This document shows positions 24,794 through 36,813 of a stretch of DNA of 64,000 nucleotides, piece by piece. The stretch's first letter is position 1; each line of letters opens with the position of its first letter. This stretch comes from Cotesia glomerata (Eukaryota; Arthropoda; Insecta; Hymenoptera; Braconidae), in NCBI RefSeq assembly GCF_020080835.1, contig NC_058162.1, forward strand, positions 21,582,144 to 21,646,143, written 5' to 3'. The position numbers and the translations under genes were made by a program. The notes under the pieces were generated by a model. It worked only from the letters and a program-made list of their open reading frames with translations, was not told where the DNA came from and ran no database searches.

Positions 24794-27480
24794 TGTAACG
24801 GAGTACACGGGGCCTTCTTTACCCAGAGAAGGTCTCCAATCCGCGTGAGTTAGTTATCGACTGATCCCCCAGAGCACTGTACTCCGAAGTACTCGCGCCT
24901 CTAGCTATAAGTTAGTGAGTAAGTCCCTGAGAGGGAAACGTCGGCGAGGAGAGTGAGTGGGGGAGACGGAGCGAAGAAAGAAACGTACCGACAAAGCTCA
25001 GAAGATTCATTGTGACCGAACAGTCAAATCTAACGGTCGCACAAAAGTTAACAAACATCAAAGCACAGGTAATTATTTTTATTTCGCTCAAGATATAGTG
25101 GAACGAAGCGATACTAATCAATTAATTTATTGCTTGCTAGGCCTTCTGCCAGCTTGCGTGAATTGATTTTAATTAGTGATAATTTCTAATGCTTATTTGC
25201 GGTTACAGATTTTGTAAAGTATTCGAGGAACGAGTGACGGTGACCTGGGTCTCGCCGCCAAGTAGATTCATCCACCAAAGAGGGACTTGTACCAGCAACG
25301 ACGACAAGAAGTTGTAGCTCCTCGAGGGAGTTCATTAGCGTCGTAAAGGAAAACTCCAGGTACAAATAAAATGTCTCAATAATATCTTGGTGGTGCGGTA
25401 TCAGCCAGGCATTGAAGTCGGCTGAAGGTCATCGCCATTTCACGTTCGGTCACAATCATTAGTTTAAGTATTATATCGTAGAATTTACTTAATTATTATA
25501 TTGAAATTTATTTATTAGAATTTACTTGGAATATTATTTGGGATATTATTTAAAGTATTATTTAAAATATTGTTTAGAATATTCTTTAGGAGGTTATTAA
25601 GAATTTATTTAAAATAAAATTCAGAATGAAATTAAGAAAAGTCCAGAATAAAATTAAGAATGAAGTTAAGAACAAGTCAGGGATAATTACTAAATAATTA
25701 ATTAACAAAACCAGGAATTATTTCGGATTGTTAATTAACTACGTAGGCAGAGTTTGGACTGACTTTACCAGGAATAATTTCGGTTGGTCATTTCATGACT
25801 TCGGTGCCATGTAGAACAAAATGTCGTTGATAATCGAGTTGGTCGGATTTATTTAATTAATTGCTTAAAATAAAATCAGTAAAATGTTTTAGAGGAACTT
25901 TAGTAAAAATCATTTGAAGTAAAATTTATTAAATTCGGGAAAGTAATTTATAATAAAATTTAATTGTTTAAAATAAAATCATTTGCAATAAATTTAGAAT
26001 CAGTCAAAATTGCTAGAAAATTGTTCGTGTAAATTTGTTAATTAAAAGTAGAAAATAAAACTGGTAAAAATTCGTCAGAGAAAAAAAATTACACCAAAAA
26101 CTTGCGACAGAGACGCAAGACCGAGCGAGAGCGTCAGCCATCTTGTCCCGCGTGAAGCGCTGGGTAGAGGACACTCAAGGTCGAGACTAAAATCGTACTG
26201 TGTTGCTAGGCAGAAAATAATCCTCAAATAAAATAAATGCTAAGTTTTTCGTGCAACACAATAGAACGTAAAATAAAATAATGTAGAGAAAATGAAACTC
26301 GATTATTGAATGACAAGTAAAACAGTTTAGTAAAAATTAATTACATAAAATCAATTGATGAATTTTAGTTGATAACAAATTAAGTTCTTAATTAAATAAA
26401 ATAATCTGGACACAAATTAGAAATATTCGGAGAACAACTAAATAAATAATTGACAAATTCTGGTAAAATAAATTATCCAAAGTAAAATAATTTAACACAA
26501 CAACTTATAAAATAAATTAAGTAAATTCAATAAGAATAAAATTTCGTAAATCTAGGAAGTAACCGATCATTGTTGGCAGATTATTAAGACCTCTGTCAAT
26601 AGATTTTAATCTATTAATTCAAGATACGAAGACTTCTTGTAATTAAATATTTATTGTTGTATTATTAAGACCACGGCAATAAATTAGTTAACGATTTTAA
26701 TTTGAAATTTGGAATTAGGATTTATAATTAAGTTGGAATAAATGGATCTAGGTATTAAATCGGATTTCATTTAATTTTGGGAAATTAACTTTTGTTAAAT
26801 TGGAAAATAAATATATAAGTTTTAATCTGTAAAGTCCGGGGAAATATTTAGTGTGTTTGGAAATTTAATTAATAGTGTGGGTGGGTTAGTGTTAAGTATT
26901 GTAGTGTTGCCTAGGGATTCATGGTATCCTCCTCTGCTTCCTGGGCAAACTTAGAGTCCTTTGCATAGACGCCCGGGTCGGGGGTGCAATAGGCATAAGT
27001 ATTTTAAATAAATATTGTGGGTGTGTGTGGAATAGAAAATATTATTGCAGTGTAGCCTAGGGATTCATGGTATCCTCCTCTGCTTCCTGGGCGCACTTAG
27101 AAGCCGTTGTATAGACGCCGGATTTGGGGTACAACGGTAGTAAGATAGAAACCGCGGTATAGACGCTCCATATGAGGGTACTGTTCGGGAATAGACACTA
27201 TGATAGAAACCGTGATAGGACGCTCCATAAGAGGATATCGTCGGGATTAAGTTGTTTTGATATTTTGTAAGGGGTTTTATTGTGTATTAAGGGTTGGTTA
27301 AATAAAATGGATTGTAAAAATGAATTTCTTGTTATAATTTCTGTTCCCTTCCTGACAATCTCTTACGACCCTGAGTGTTCACTCCATGTTCTGGGCCAGT
27401 TTCTGGATACTGTGGGAAAAATCCAGTGGCGCCTTAAATAAATTAAGAGGCGACCAAGAGAGCGGTGGATCAGCGTTTCA
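24794..27480 (+). repeat. 5' LTR, unusually long
   Basis: It is 2687 bp long with no open reading frame, and it carries two spaced copies of a block containing GGGATTCATGGTATCCTCCT (about 26918 and 27060). Its 3' end (CCAGTGGCGCC...GCGTTTCA) resembles the minus-strand end of the solo LTR at 45388-47306, so the two belong to related families. Confidence 0.8.
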
Positions 27481-28157
27481 TTGGCGCCCAACCATTAAGA
27501 TCCCTGAGAGATTGTTAGGAGGATCGGAAATTGTGGAGAAAGGAATTTTTTGGAATTTATTTTATTTTTTTTATTTATTTAAAATTTCTTTTTTGAATGG
27601 GGTCGAAATTATTGTTAAATTTTTGACTTAGAGCTAACAATTGAGTATCATATCTATTCATTTTAGTTGCATTTAAAATTTTATAAAAATTATTTTTTAT
27701 TATTTACCGAAAATTAAAAATAAAAATAGTCCGGTGTCGAATTATAAATTGTATCATAATTATGACTTCTCTCAAGAGAGTCGTCAGTCAGTCTTTGTTC
27801 TGCGTCTGTGCTTAGCTTTCTTTCTCAAGTTTACTAGAATATTTTATTTTTATTTACTATTTTAGTCATTTTACTTTACTGAAATGACAAAGGATATTTT
27901 GTCACATCACCTGACTCTAAAAATAAAAATTCCTCAGGGGATTATCTTATTTTAAAATATAAGAATTAAATGAAAGAAAGACCTTAGTTGGACGCGACAC
28001 AAAATTAAGTTCCTTATAATACTCTATACAAAGCGTTAGTTCGATACCGAATAAGGATTATAATACTTGGATGAAAACTAGAAGATAAAAGAAGATAGTA
28101 AAATAAGTAAATGAAGAGAAAAGGCTACATATCACTAAAAGGAAGCACAGTTTCAGG

Positions 28158-28640
28158 ATGACCGCTCCACCAGGAATGCACACGAGGTCACAGGGACCAC
28201 TGCCGGAAAACACAGGGGCTGGGCGAACACCCTTGACCAGAGGCCGTGGATTCAGGCAAACCCAGGAAGTACAGGACCCTGGAGATGTAGCATCTACGAG
28301 CACACACGGCTTAAATGAACAACAACGTTCAGATCTTCAACGTCAGTTGAATAACCATAATAACATAACCAGTGGTCAAAACCCCAGAAACAGCCTACGG
28401 AACCAGCAGACCGCTCCTAGAGAGCAGGCAAATGGAATGTCGGGCAGGGGAATATCGATTTAGATGCATTTGACGACATTGATGCTGATGGTTCACCCCA
28501 GGACGAATTAACTCCGAGAATGAGTCGATGGGTGTCACGAATGGATAATGAAACTCGACGTTTGAGTGAAATTATCAGTAGACAGAGAGAAATTAACAAG
28601 CAAAACCGAGAACACATTCAAGAAATCACCAAGCAGCATA
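28158..28640 (+). pseudogene. Remnant of gag in the deleted LTR element
   Basis: The frame begins at ATG 28158 (MTAPPGMHTRSQGPLPENTG) and reads a Gln/Asn/Arg-rich hydrophilic protein to a stop at 28463. An overlapping frame then continues from about 28440 (DLDAFDDIDADG, followed by MSRWVSRMDNETRRLSEIIS) to the deletion point at 28637. This suggests a frameshift inside gag. Position after the primer-binding site supports gag. No nucleocapsid knuckle is left. Confidence 0.5.
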
Positions 28641-30640
28641 AGAGGATATCGTCGGGATTAAGTTGTTTTGATATTTTGTAAGGGGTTTTATTGTGTATTA
28701 AGGGTTGGTTAAATAAAATGGATTGTAAAAATGAATTTCTTGTTATAATTTCTGTTTCCTTCCTGACAATCTCTTACGACCCTGAGTGTTCACTCCATGT
28801 TCTGGGCCAATTTCTGGATACTGTGGGAAAAATCCAGTGGCGCCTTAAATAAATTAAGAGGCGACCAAGAGAGCGGTGGATCCCCGTTTCAATCTGTCTT
28901 GCTTCTGCACTGGGATCCGTGGTGTCCGAAATGCCAGCATTTGTAACATTGGGTAGGTTTCCTCGTGGCTCTAATTCGGCAGTTGACCCAGCCAATTCGG
29001 ATTTTACCGCTTCCTTCTAATATCTTCTGAGTTGCTGCAGCCGGTAGTGTCACGACAGCGGTTTGGGTACCTCTGTAGGCTTTGCGGATCTTGATTGTCT
29101 CTGGTGGTATTTCGCAGAGCTCCTTGGTTACCGTATGCAGGGCAGCCTGAATATCCTCCTTTGTTGTGGTGTCATCTAGGTCTCGGATCTCGATGTCTTC
29201 TTGTGGCCCTTTGCAGATCACTTTGGCCTCCTCCTTAAGAATGTTTGCGATGGTCTGTTGCAGGCCTTGGCCTTTGTCCACGTTCTTCCGCGAAATCGTA
29301 ATCAGCAAGTCCCCGCTTCTGGTCTTGTTGATCTTGTCCACCGTTGTGCGAACCTGCTTATCAGGGACGTCCTTCTTTATGCGACGCAGAATCTCGGCGT
29401 ACTTTGCTTTCTCGGCCGGGCGGATGATCAGTGCGTCGGGTCTGATCCATTTGAGCGGTTTTTTGCGCTTAGGCTCCGGTCTGGGCTTCTTTGAAGGCTC
29501 CTTTGGGAGCTGTTCTTTGGCTAGCCTTCGTTTCTCTTTCCTTGTGTGGACATCTTTCCAATCAGTCGCGTCTTTTTTTTCGGCGTTCTGCTTCATCACG
29601 TTTTTCGGAGGACTTGGTTTCAAGTCCTTTCTCTTCGTCAATCGCCCATCTATTCCATCTGGGGAGTTTCGGTCCTTCCTCTTGTTAGACTTGTTGGAAG
29701 TATGACCTTCGTCTTTAGCATGAGATTCATCGTCACCATCGCCTCCGGTGTCCATTGATTCTTCGATCTCCACAGTAAGTTGACTGCTCTTCTCCGGCGT
29801 AAGACGAGGAGTGAGTCGTCGAGGTGACTGCCATTCTTCGTCCAGTTTTTTAAACCTTCGAAGGGCGTTAACTACCCCGGTTGCCTTGGCCTTTATCTCT
29901 TTATGGATATTGACCTTTGATTGGACAAACTCATGCAGTTCACTGGTCAGCTTTTCGAGGCGTTCCAGCGCTTGCGTCCGCTTTATCTCAGCGCTTACTG
30001 TAATCGCTGCTTCTTGGGCGTGAGGCCCACTAATACTCCTGTCCTTTTCTTGTTTTTTCGTTTCTTCCATGATTTTGAGTGATACTCCAAAGCAAAAGGT
30101 CGTCTCCGAACGCGATGCCTCCGGAAGTGGAGGGGTGATCACTCTTACAGCTACCTCCATTGCTATAAGAGCTTTCGGTCATTGAAGCGGGAAATCTCAA
30201 CCGCTACGACCCTGCGCCTGCTTCCTTCATCGACTTCCTCTTGCTCCCGTGGGTGCGGCACGTAGATGCCGGGAGTTACCACGTACACCGCGCTATAAGG
30301 ATCATTTCACACATCTCTTTCGAGCAGTGTCACCGTATCCGCTTGCGTACGTGACCCTAGGTCAGATGGTGTGACCAACCCTTCCTGCCGAAAGGGGAGT
30401 TTTCGTTTTTTACCGCGAGAGCTATTTTATTTCGCTCTTACCCTCTGCTCCGAAGAACAGCGAGCTTTCTCCGACCCACAAGGATACACGGACGGTGGCT
30501 GTTACTCTTCAGCTCCGATGCCTGATTTGGTCCGCGAGGGCTATTTTATTTCGCCCCAATCCGCCGATCTTACGACCGGTTAGGACCCCCCCTATCCGCC
30601 ACCTGGGGACGCACCCGGTGGGAGTTTGGCTTCTTCCGAC

Positions 30641-30642
<2 letters not shown>

Positions 30643-30713
<71 letters not shown>
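30643..30713. repeat. (GT)n microsatellite
   Basis: An almost pure GT tract of about 70 bp. It marks the 5' junction of the non-LTR element. The matching TG tract at 21363-21376 marks its 3' junction. Confidence 0.95.
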
Positions 30714-30716
<3 letters not shown>

Positions 30717-31521
30717 AAGTATGTAAACTTCTTATAACTTTTGAACGGTTGAACCGATTTCATCGCGGTTGGTGCCATTCGAACAAGCTTCGCCAAACTT
30801 AGATTTCTTGTCAATTTAAACCGATTCGGATCGATAGATTTTGAGAAATTTGGAGAAATCTAAAAAAAAAATAGGAAAAAAAATTTTTCAGAAGTGGTTT
30901 TTTTGGGATAACTCTTAAACGGCTTTATCGATCGATTCCAAAAACTAATCAGCTCTCAACGTTAAAAAACCATGCCGATCGCCGCCAATCCGGTCAAAAT
31001 CGGTTGATTCGTGAGAGAGATATCGTGAACGAAAGAAAACCGAAAAAAGTGTTTTTTCAGAGTTACTCCGAAATTTCTAGTTTGATCAATTAAAAATTAG
31101 AAATTCTTTATGAGGCTTTAAAAACTGCGTAGAATGCCGCCAACTGCGTGAAAATCGGTTGATTCATTCAAAAATTATTGCGGGTTGAAAATTCAAAAAA
31201 TAGTGTTCTATGAAATTTCTATCAGACTTTTTGAGCTCAAAGAGCTCAAAAGCATAGAAGAGGTATCTTTTTGAGCTCGGAGAGCTCAAAACAACACACA
31301 GATTGTATTTTGGAACTCGACGAGCTCAAAAAGCGGCCGGGTATTTACAGAATTAGCGGGAAGTTGCAGAGATGGCCTTTAGGGTCAGCCGTTTTCCTAA
31401 TTTTTTTTTCTAATTCTTTAGGATAATTGCAGGCCACCGAATGCGAATGTTAGGTAATTCAGTGTAATTCATGTACAATTAACAAAATAAAAAAGCCAGA
31501 AGACTGTATATCTATACATAT

Positions 31522-31544
31522 ATCCATGTAAAATTTACATGGAT
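31522..31544. repeat. Perfect 23-bp palindrome
   Basis: ATCCATGTAAA and its exact complement TTTACATGGAT flank a single central A. It lies between the outer inverted-repeat element and the next transposon. Its function is unknown; it may be part of a short repeat with TATATCTATACA on both sides. Confidence 0.7.
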
Positions 31545-31566
31545 GGTGATATATCTATACAAATTA

Positions 31567-34500
31567 TAGTCTAAGAGCCAGCTTAAATCTGACAACACAT
31601 ATTTTACGGTACCTGAAATTTCGTTCAGTGAGACAGCTATACCCAGTAAACAAGCAATGGGTACTAGCTAAGCCCGGCCGCGGTAGGTTTGGGGTCCCTC
31701 AGGTGAGCCACGTATGAAAATTAAGTAAATTTTTAAAGTATTTTACGACATCTGCCATTTTAATATGTTATAATATACCTTTAGAACAATTGAAAAATAA
31801 CTATGGCTGCCGATTTTAAAGGTTGCAACATCACGGCAGCCACTTTTCAAAATTCGAAAAAAAAAATTTTTTTAAAGTATTTTACGGCGTCTGCCATTTT
31901 AATATATTATTTATTGAACTATTTTAAGCTAATATTGAAAATAGCTGCCATTTTTTCCGGTTGTAACTATCCGGTTTACAGCGAAACCTTACCTGCAGTT
32001 CGTGCTTAGAAAACATGTAGTATAGTAAGAGTAGTAGTTTTTTATCTGTCTCTCTCTCTCTCTCTCTCTTGTGATTTATGATATAGTATTTTCGTACTCA
32101 TTTTAGTCAAATATTCTCTTCTTTTATGTTAGGACTGAGTGGTGGGGATTTAGTTCGTTTTACTAACACAAAGGAACATCTGGCCCAACGGTTCACAGCC
32201 AAATATTTTTTAGTTCTTTTCTAATCTTCTGCAGAGTTGCATGTTGAAAGTATTGAGATATAATACTGTGAATAGAAGTTTTCATTTCATTTATTGATTA
32301 TTAATTTCTTTCCCATTACTTTATCAGTATGGCTGATAATTTAAAGTGTGTGATTTGTGCCTTGGAACGGGAGGAGAAAGTGCTTTTATTTTCTGAAGAA
32401 ACTTTAAAAAAGTGTCGGCGTATTCTAGACTTACGAAAGCATCATAACCTAAAATACAAAGATGTAATTTTACCTTCAGATCTTTATGACTGTGGATATC
32501 ACCGCAGTTGTTATAGGGTTTTCACAGCTTTAAAGTCGAAGTTTTATGAAAAGAAAGATACAAAAATAAAAGATGTTGCGTCATCAGCGTCTCAATCTCA
32601 TACGTTATCAACGGAATCACTATCTGCTCAGCAGCCGTCAACATCAACATACAATTCAATGATTGCTGAAACTGTGACTCAAGATGTGAATTTATCTGTA
32701 GATTCATCGGCATTAGACGAAATTGTAATAGAGAGTAATAATTCTCAACTGGATACATCGTTGGAAGCAGGATTCGTTGAAGATTCTGACTTATTAAATT
32801 CACAAGAGGATATTTTAACTGCAGAAAGTGAAATTCCAATAGTAAAAGGTACTATTTGTTTTTTTTGTGAGAAAAAAAATAAAAAATTTCATGGTAAAAT
32901 AGAAAGCTTACGTAATTGCAATAAAGAACAGTTTCAAGAAAGTATTATGAAGAATTTAAAAGAAAATACAGACTACTACAATGAAATGCTGAGTAAGTTG
33001 CAAAATATTACAAGTAATAAAATATATTACCACGAAAAGTGTCGAACAGACGTCAGAAATAAAAAAAAATTACAAAAAAGTCCTATTAAAACACCGTGGC
33101 ATATTTCCCGTGAATATCACCAAACTGTTTTTCAGGAAATATGTACTCTGGTCGAAGAAAATGTCATTAAAAAAGGACGCTGTTATTTTCTTTCATTTCT
33201 GCATAGACAATATGTTGATTACTTCAGCGAGTTAAGTAATGATATGGGACATACTTTAAGTTCAGTACTTTCAGCGCAACATTTAGAAGAAAAAATTCGT
33301 GTTAAATTTGCTGGGAATATTCAAATACTACAATCAAGTCATAAAAAAGTTATTGCACCGAAAGGCATTACTTCTATAGATGAATCCTTATTTGCTCATT
33401 TAAAAGAAAAAAACATTTTACAAGCAGCAGCCTCGATTTTACACAAAGAAATAATGAACATTGAAAAATCAAAACTCCCAGATAATTTAAATAGTCAAAA
33501 ATTGATTCAAGGTGAATGTTCAGTCCCATCAAACCTATCGGATTTTGTAGCTTCAGTTATTGGAAGTTACTTTCGCAAACGACAACAAAGTGACAGTTTC
33601 AAACGCCACGTCAATTCTGTATGTCAAGATTTAATTTATATGACTCATAATGGAAATCTTAAAACTTCCAAACATATATGTTTAGGTATGACTTTAAAAA
33701 GTCTCACTAGCAGCCGTAAGGTAATTGATATCATCAACCGCTACGGACATTGCATTAGCTACAATGCAATTGAAGAACTTGAGACTGAAGCTACATATAC
33801 ATCGACTTCTCGAGCTGGACTGTGTCCAGAAGTCATCAACAGAATTGATAATTTGTCGGTGGGTACTGCGTACGATAATTTTGATAGATTTGTTGACACG
33901 AAAACCGGCAAAGATACTCTTCATGATACGGTAGGGATAATATATCAAAACATCGATCCTGCACTAGAAAATATTGAAGATGTTGACGATTTGCCTGAAA
34001 CCTATACTAAAAGACGCCGAAGACGATCAATATTGGTACCCTTCCATCAAAGACAACGAGCGGAGTCTTCGACATGAAGCACCACTAATTGATTACTCGA
34101 TTTCCGGACCTGATCAAATCAGACCAAGTGATTTTACTAAAGAAATGCGAAATACCAAATTCAAGGAAGCCCTTATTAATTTTTTTACTGTACATTGGGA
34201 AATGGATGATGTTGCGCCGTTTATTGGAAATAAACTGATCCATTTAAGTTTCAAAGATTGCTATTCATATAGGTCCAATAACGGTATAGTTGAGTCAAGT
34301 ATCGTAGAAGATTTGTGTTGTAAATCTCATGAAGAAGCAGACAGTAGAATTATTTTCCATGCTTGTAGCATTTCTGATCAGTCTAATATTGTTATTAGAT
34401 GTTCAGATACTGACATTTTAGTAATCATGCTGGGCAATATGGTTAACTTGAAAAATCTTTCCTCTCACATTTGGATGCTAACCGGGACAGGTAACAACGA

Positions 34501-35974
34501 ACGGTTTATTGATATCAGTAAAATATACATACAACTTGGTCCACTTCTAGCTAAAAGCTTAATTGGCTTCCACGCTTTCAGTGGTTGTGATTTCAATCCA
34601 GCTTTTTTTAATCGAGGCAAAAAAAAACCTTTCACGTTACTGAAAAATAACGTTGAATTTCAACAAGCGTTCGCTGCTTTCGGTGACATTAGCCTGACTG
34701 AGGATACCTTACGTGAACTATTCAATGTTATCCAGAAGTACACTTGCCTTATGTACAATGCTAAAAAATCCATCGATGTTGATGATGGGAGGTTTCAGCT
34801 ATTTGTTAATTCCTACAAGGCTGTTGATATGAACGAAAATTTTAATAAAAAACTCCGGACCTTTGATGCAAGCTTGATCCCTCCGTGTAAACCTGAACTT
34901 TATCAACAGGTTTTAAGGACGCATTATATTGCCAGCATTTGGAAAAATGCTCATGCGAAAGAGCCCACATCACTGAGCCCCCTGGCATATGGCTGGATGG
35001 AGATGGAAAACTGTTACGTGTTTAAGTGGTTCGAAGGAGACCAACTTCCTTGCTTTGTCAGCGACTTAATTCAAAATTCGGAAGGTAATAACAGCATAGT
35101 AAAATTTATTTTAATTCTCATCAGCTCACTCAAAAATTTGTATTTTATTTTTACAGAATCTGATTTAGTGGATGAAGATGACTTGTCACTTGCTGGAGAC
35201 GATTCCGAAGATGAAAATTTATTATAAAATCAATCAATAACTGACAATTTTAACATTTATTATATCTGTAATCAATTATTTCCAAAACTAAATATATTCT
35301 ATATGAATGAATAAATATTTTCAATTAACGTTTGAATTTTTTTTTTTTTCATCTTTATAATAATTTCATATTTGCTACAGTCTAATAATGGATCTTTTTT
35401 CCTTATTATGCACATTTAGAGTAGTAGATGTGTTTGTTTATTTGTATATTTATAAGATTTTTTACATTTACTAATGTAATTTCAATGTTATATTAATTAT
35501 ACGAATGTGAAAATCACAACTATGGATACACGTATGCACGAACTGCAGGTAAGGTTTCGCTGTAAACCGGATAGTTACAACCGGAAAAAATGGCAGCTAT
35601 TTTCAATATTAGCTTAAAATAGTTCAATAAATAATATATTAAAATGGCAGACGCCGTAAAATACTTTAAAAAAATTTTTTTTTTCGAATTTTGAAAAGTG
35701 GCTGCCGTGATGTTGCAACCTTTAAAATCGGCAGCCATAGTTATTTTTCAATTGTTCTAAAGGTATATTATAACATATTAAAATGGCAGATGTCGTAAAA
35801 TACTTTAAAAATTTACTTAATTTTCATACCTGGCTCACCTGAGGGACCCCAAACCTACCGCGGCCGGGCTTAGCTAGTACCCATTGCTTGTTTACTGGGT
35901 ATAGCTGTCTCACTGAACGAAATTTCAGGTACCGTAAAATATGTGTTGTCAGATTTAAGCTGGCTCTTAGACTA
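31567..35974 (+). mobile_element. DNA transposon with 439-bp terminal inverted repeats
   Basis: The two ends are inverted copies of 439 bp (31567-32005 and 35536-35974) with at most a few differences. They begin TAGTCTAAGAGCC and are flanked by a likely TTA duplication (31564-31566 and 35975-35977). The near-identity of the arms shows recent insertion. One gene lies inside (32329-35227). The superfamily is not recognised with confidence. Confidence 0.88.
32329..35227 (+). pseudogene. Transposon protein with Cys/His N-terminal modules, frameshifted once
   Basis: The first frame, ATG 32329 to 34077, starts with a CxxC...HxxxC module (CVICALEREEK, later CGYHRSCYRVF) and a second one about residues 177-240 (CFFCEKKN, later YYHEKCRTDV). 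Reading shifts to another frame between about 34010 and 34070, just after a run of Arg codons. The second part has acidic motifs typical of a nuclease-like fold (HEEADSRIIFHAC, CSDTDILVIML, GFHAFSGCDFNPAF). A GT-AG intron at 35085-35156 is likely before the acidic tail (DLVDEDDLSLAGDDSEDEN). The gene probably encodes the transposase or an accessory protein of the element. I know this type from many arthropod genomes but cannot name the superfamily. Confidence 0.75.
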
Positions 35975-36105
35975 TTATGTACATTTATTCCACCAGGGGC
36001 GCCTGTGCATTATCTTCCTAGTACAGCTGTTTTTTCGACAACTAATTTTGAACGACTTATGTTTTTTTTTTTTTTTTTTAATATTTCATAATTAAATGAG
36101 CATTA

Positions 36106-36319
36106 TAGTTGGATTAGCGAATCTTTGCGCTTCGGGTATTTTTTGTTTTTGCCCCTACCATCTCAAATATGTGATTAAAAAATATTTAGTGCATATGATT
36201 AGCATAAGAATACATTTAATTTGTTTTTGCTATCGATACGCATGTATCAGCAATAAAAATTAGATGATGGGGGCAAAAACCGAAAATACCCGAAGCGCAA
36301 AGACTCGTTAATCCAACTA
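36106..36319. mobile_element. 214-bp palindromic MITE with TA duplication
   Basis: Inverted ends TAGTTGGATTAGCGAATCTT and the complement of TAGTTGGATTAACGAGTCTT continue through GCGCTTCGGGTATTTT. TA flanks both sides (36104-36105 and 36320-36321). The surrounding repeat is also present without the insertion in Lis-1 intron 3 (GAGCGTTATGAGGCGTGC near 4785), which confirms the TA duplication. Confidence 0.8.
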
Positions 36320-36813
36320 TATGAGTCGTGAACTTTTGGATTTTCCAAATTGAATTTTATAGAATTTCGTAATCGTCAGAAAATTTATTAATAATTTATT
36401 TATTACAAAAGTAATAAATAAACAAGTATATTTAGAGATTTTCAAAAGACTTTGCAATTTAAAATAATTTTTTTAAAACTGTTGAATTTTTATTCACTTT
36501 GCTATAAATAAATAATCATGGAGTATATAACATTTACTTACGGCCAATCCAAATTATTATTTCTGAATAGCGGAAACTACACAGACTATAGTAAGCGTTA
36601 CTTCCGTCAAAAAAAAAAATCTGAGTTACTCCCTAATCGCGCCTAAAGAAGTTTTACTTCAAAAAAAATATTTTTTCTATAGTCTAAAAAAAATTAATAT
36701 AAAATATCATAAATTGTAATTTTTTTCGTACTGAAACCAATGTCAAATCTTGTAAATTTCTTGAATAATTATAAAAGTAGATAAATTATAAATAATTAGA
36801 CATATTCGACGGT

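Larger units (their letters stand above)
24794..28891 (+). mobile_element. LTR retrotransposon, gypsy-like, with large internal deletion
   Basis: The element starts TGTAACGG and ends CGTTTCA, flanked by the duplication ATCT (24790-24793 and 28892-28895). The 5' LTR is 24794-27480 (2687 bp). A primer-binding-site-like TGGCGCCCAAC follows at 27482. The 3' LTR survives only as its last 255 bp (28637-28891), which match 27226-27480 almost perfectly. About 1.2 kb of interior remains, so the rest of gag, all of pol and most of the 3' LTR are deleted. A 4-bp duplication and TG...CA ends fit the gypsy group. Confidence 0.85.
24610..30160 (-). pseudogene. ORF1 (gag-like, zinc knuckle) of the non-LTR element, split by an LTR element
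   Basis: ORF1 starts at ATG 30160 and runs to 28892, where the LTR element interrupts it. It resumes at 24789 and ends at 24610. With the insert and one copy of the 4-bp duplication left out, the frame is continuous at 482 codons plus stop. The N-terminal half is a charged coiled-coil region (EKLTSELHEFVQSKVNIHKE) with long Lys/Glu/Pro linkers. The C-terminus has zinc knuckles: CYKCWHFGHHGSQC before the break and CIRCGQEGHKITDC after it. ORF1 proteins bind the element RNA. The last four bases overlap the ORF2 start (ATGA), which suggests coupled translation. Confidence 0.88.
21377..30641 (-). mobile_element. Non-LTR retrotransposon (R1-like clade), inserted in a TG microsatellite
   Basis: On the minus strand the element runs from about 30641 (5' end, abutting (GT)n) to a poly-A tail (plus-strand T run 21377-21387) that abuts (TG)n. 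It carries ORF1 (zinc knuckles) and ORF2 (endonuclease plus reverse transcriptase), which overlap by ATGA at 24610-24613. Such two-ORF elements inserted into simple repeats are known in the R1 clade (Waldo type). An LTR element at 24794-28891 splits ORF1. ORF2 has three stop codons, so this copy is dead. Confidence 0.85.
21198..31365. mobile_element. Outer inverted-repeat element, split by a retrotransposon
   Basis: The ends pair as AACTTCCCGCTAA (21198-21210) and TTAGCGGGAAGTT (31353-31365). The left part continues through a small hairpin and GAGGTCCTAGGAAGC into a (TATG/TG)n microsatellite. The right part resumes with a long (GT)n tract at 30643-30713. Removing the insertion 21377-30641 leaves one microsatellite-bearing non-coding element of less than about 1 kb. 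Confidence 0.7.

Noticed and set aside
29166..30023. Plus-strand frames opposite ORF1 of the non-LTR element
   Set aside because: Antisense shadows of the gag-like coding region.
30495..30814. Frames of Cys-Val or Thr-His repeats
   Set aside because: They are translations of the (GT)n microsatellite.
31803..32009. 68-residue frame repeated at 35520-35738 on the other strand
   Set aside because: Both are the terminal inverted repeats of the transposon, not a duplicated gene.
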